A stretch of DNA of 64,000 nucleotides from Blasia pusilla (lineage: Eukaryota; Marchantiophyta; Marchantiopsida; Blasiales), in contig CM114271.1 of assembly GCA_050084515.1 (NCBI GenBank), forward strand, positions 43,338,001 to 43,402,000, written 5' to 3'. The notes beneath the pieces were generated by a model that was not told where the DNA came from, searched no databases, and was given only the letters and a program-made list of their open reading frames with translations. This document shows, piece by piece, positions 61,717 to 64,000 of the stretch (the first letter of the stretch is position 1; each line of letters starts with the position of its first letter). A program made the translations under genes and the position numbers.

Positions 61717-64000
61717 CTCCCTCTTAATGAGAGTTTAGAGTAATGCCCATCATACATATACACTTTCTATGTTTGTCCTGTGACAGAGGTTTGGTCAGAC
61801 ATCAGCTGCCATATTCTCTGTTGGACAGTAAACCAAGGAGATTTCTCTTCCTATCATTTCTCTTACAAAGTGATGTTTGATGTCAATGTGTTTTGTTCTA
61901 GGATGATGAACAGGATTTTTGCTTAATGCAATACTTCCTTTGTTGTCAACCTGTAGGGATGTAGGAGTCATCTGTTCATATCCAAGATCATTCAATAAGC
62001 TCCTTAACCAGATCACCTCCTGAGCAGCAAGAGAAAGCGCCATGTACTCTGCCTCAGTTGTAGAGAGTGCAACCGTTCTTTGTTTCTTACTGCACCAGCT
62101 GATCACCCCTCCACTTAACAAGAAGACATATCCACTTGTTGATCTTCTTTCATCAGTATCATCTCCCCAACTTGCATCTGAGAACCCTTCCAAGATTGGT
62201 CCATTTTCTTGATGCCTGTATTCCAAGTATGTTCTTGTTGTGCCACGCAAATATCTGAGTACTCTCTTCAGACATTTCCAATGTTCTATTGTAGGTTTGC
62301 TGGTGTACCTGGCTAAGACACCAACTGGGTATGCTAAGTCTGCTCTGGTACAGACCATAGCAAACATCAATGACCCTACAGCACTTTGATATAGTGCTTG
62401 CAAATTGTCAACCTTTTCAGTTGAAATTCCCATATCTCTGCTGAGTTTGCAGCCAGGATCTAGGGGTGTTGATACAGGCTTACAATCTTGCATGTTGTAC
62501 CTGATCAAGATACTCTCTATATACTTTTCTTGACTCAATCGAATCCAGCTCTCTTCCCGATTTCTCTCAATCTGAATCCCCAATAGCCACTTTGCTGGAC
62601 CCAGATCAACCATCTCAAAGTTGCAACAGAGGTCTTTCTTCACTCTCTTTACAGTGTCTAAGCTCCCTCCTAGCATCAGAAGATCATCAACATACAATGC
62701 TATGTACATAGTGGAGTCTAAGGAGTACACTCCTTGATCTGCATTGCTACGTTGGAATCCTTTCCTGATCAGGTAAGCATCCATCTTCTCATACCAGCAT
62801 CTAGGTGCTTGCTTTAGGCCATAAAGGGCTTTCTTCAAGAGACACACCTTGCCTGGATGAGTATATCCATCTGGTACCTCCATGTAGATCTCCTCTTTGA
62901 GTTCTCCATTTAAGAATGCAGTCTTCACATCCATCTGTTCCACCTCCCAATTTTGTTGAGCTGCTAATGCCAAGAGAACTCTAATGGATCCATACCTTGC
63001 AACAGGAGCAAAGGTCTCCTGATAGTCTAAACCAGCCTCCTGATTGAAGCCTTTTGCAACCAGACGTGCCTTGTACTTCAAGATCTCATTCTTTGGTCCC
63101 CTTTTTATTCTGAAGACCCATTTGCAACCAATGGTCTTTCTACCAGGTGGCAAATCTACAAACTCCCATGTCTCATTTTTCTCTAATGAGACCTTTTCTT
63201 CTGCCACAGCCTGCTCCCACTGTTTCGAATCATTCCTGCTCATAGCCTCACTCAAAGAGTTGGGCTCTACAACTCCTTCTTCAATAGAATGAGCTTCGTT
63301 TATCCCCAACCTTTCTACAGGTTTGGAAATTCTTCCAGATCTCCTTTGCTCTGAGATCTCCTTGATCACTCCCTCTGTGGACTCATGTGCCTCTATAACT
63401 TGCTTGGCTGCACTTCTCCTTTGGTACACCTTCATAGGCTGATCATTTTCAACATGATCTTCCTCTCTTACACCTTGGGTGCAAGTATCTAATCCTCCAC
63501 TACATTCTGCAAGTGTATCCTTTGATACTTCCTCCTTATCAGCATCTTGATGTGAGTTTGACACTACAGGGATGTTTACAGGAGTGACAACAGAAGTGAT
63601 AACTGGCACCACTCTGGTGACCATTGACTCTTTGAGCTCAGAGTCTTTCCAAAAACTCTTCTCATCAAAAGTCACATCATTGCTTCGAATTGCCTTGCAG
63701 GTTCTAGGATTATACAACATGTATCCTTTCAGCCCTTCTTCATACCCAACAAATATGTACTTGTCAGCCTTTGCATCTAGTTTCCTCCTTTGTGTATCAG
63801 GGGTGAGGGCATAGCCAACACAACCAAACACTTTCAATCTAGAAATGTCAGGTTTCTTACCAGACCAGCACTCTTCTGGAGTTACATTCTTCAAGGCCGC
63901 TGTGGGACTGATGTTCCTCAGATAATTCGCTGTCATGATAGCTGCTCCCCAGAATTCTTGACCAAGCTTGGCATGTTGCAACATGCTCAAGGCTTTCTCT
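61717..64000 (-). mobile_element. Copia element interior, 5' part outside window
   Basis: Contains the pol frame that starts beyond the window edge and ends at 61795. With the 3' LTR at 61034-61716 this is the 3' half of a family C copia element on the minus strand. Its 5' LTR, gag and protease lie to the right of base 64000. Confidence 0.88.
61795..64000 (-). CDS. Copia pol, partial (integrase C-terminus, RT, RNase H)
   Basis: The minus-strand frame is open from the window edge to a stop at 61795-61797, at least 731 residues. It starts in the integrase C-terminal region (EFWGAAIMTANYLRN, VFGCVGYAL, YIFVGYEEGLKGY). RT follows (WEFVDLPPGRKTIGCKWVF, KARLVAKGFNQEAG, MDVKTAFLNGELKEEIYM, and the catalytic IALYVDDLLML). 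RNase H has FSDASWGDDTDERRSTSGY and STTEAEYMAL. The frame stops right after ENMAADV, where copia proteins normally continue; the following bases resume the family sequence in another frame, so a one-base deletion truncates the extreme C-terminus. All catalytic domains are otherwise uninterrupted. Confidence 0.92.
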   Translation of the reverse strand, partial: EKALSMLQHAKLGQEFWGAAIMTANYLRNISPTAALKNVTPEECWSGKKPDISRLKVFGCVGYALTPDTQRRKLDAKADKYIFVGYEEGLKGYMLYNPRTCKAIRSNDVTFDEKSFWKDSELKESMVTRVVPVITSVVTPVNIPVVSNSHQDADKEEVSKDTLAECSGGLDTCTQGVREEDHVENDQPMKVYQRRSAAKQVIEAHESTEGVIKEISEQRRSGRISKPVERLGINEAHSIEEGVVEPNSLSEAMSRNDSKQWEQAVAEEKVSLEKNETWEFVDLPPGRKTIGCKWVFRIKRGPKNEILKYKARLVAKGFNQEAGLDYQETFAPVARYGSIRVLLALAAQQNWEVEQMDVKTAFLNGELKEEIYMEVPDGYTHPGKVCLLKKALYGLKQAPRCWYEKMDAYLIRKGFQRSNADQGVYSLDSTMYIALYVDDLLMLGGSLDTVKRVKKDLCCNFEMVDLGPAKWLLGIQIERNREESWIRLSQEKYIESILIRYNMQDCKPVSTPLDPGCKLSRDMGISTEKVDNLQALYQSAVGSLMFAMVCTRADLAYPVGVLARYTSKPTIEHWKCLKRVLRYLRGTTRTYLEYRHQENGPILEGFSDASWGDDTDERRSTSGYVFLLSGGVISWCSKKQRTVALSTTEAEYMALSLAAQEVIWLRSLLNDLGYEQMTPTSLQVDNKGSIALSKNPVHHPRTKHIDIKHHFVREMIGREISLVYCPTENMAADV

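Overview
This is a nuclear window from a streptophyte plant that makes swimming sperm, most plausibly a bryophyte or other early-diverging lineage; I cannot name the species. The evidence is an axonemal-type dynein heavy chain gene, which flowering plants lack, split by about 40 GT-AG introns. It sits beside plant-type Ty1/copia retrotransposons, one primed by initiator Met-tRNA (TGGTATCAGAGC). There is nothing bacterial, no CRISPR array and no RNA gene that I can support.

Layout. Bases 1-2265 hold the 3' exons of an unrecognised coiled-coil gene that ends in two duplicated, probably alternative, terminal exons. Bases 2266-5100 are gene-poor. Bases 5103-6446 are a two-exon small multidrug export (COG2426-type) membrane protein gene. 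Bases 6450-12750 are AT-rich with degenerate repeats, microsatellites and one perfect hairpin, but no gene I can support. Bases 13579-44461 are a dynein heavy chain on the + strand. I assembled 41 exons whose phases all agree (10,788 coding bases, 3,596 residues). They cover an N-terminal extension, tail, linker, AAA1-AAA4, stalk with microtubule-binding domain, AAA5 and the start of the region after AAA5. The last several hundred residues of a normal heavy chain are not in the window.

From 41.2 kb onward retroelements dominate. LINE fragments and two solo LTRs sit in dynein intron 40. An apparently intact copia element (44645-49874, minus strand, two 341-bp LTRs that look identical, 5-bp target duplication, single 1,440-aa gag-pol frame) lies 183 bases past the last recognisable dynein exon. 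Bases 50.2-58.1 kb are a nest of decayed LINE copies interrupted by three solo LTRs. Bases 58.1-61.0 kb hold two inverted copia fragments. Bases 61034-64000 are a further copia element on the minus strand that leaves the window.

The main points for follow-up are whether the dynein gene is still complete beyond the cluster, a GC-AG intron inside its AAA1 P-loop, the duplicated terminal exons at 1.7-2.3 kb, interleaved inverted repeats at 50.1 kb, solo LTRs with TG...TA ends, and a LINE family with ATTC-type 3' tails. I found no clearly new multi-gene system.
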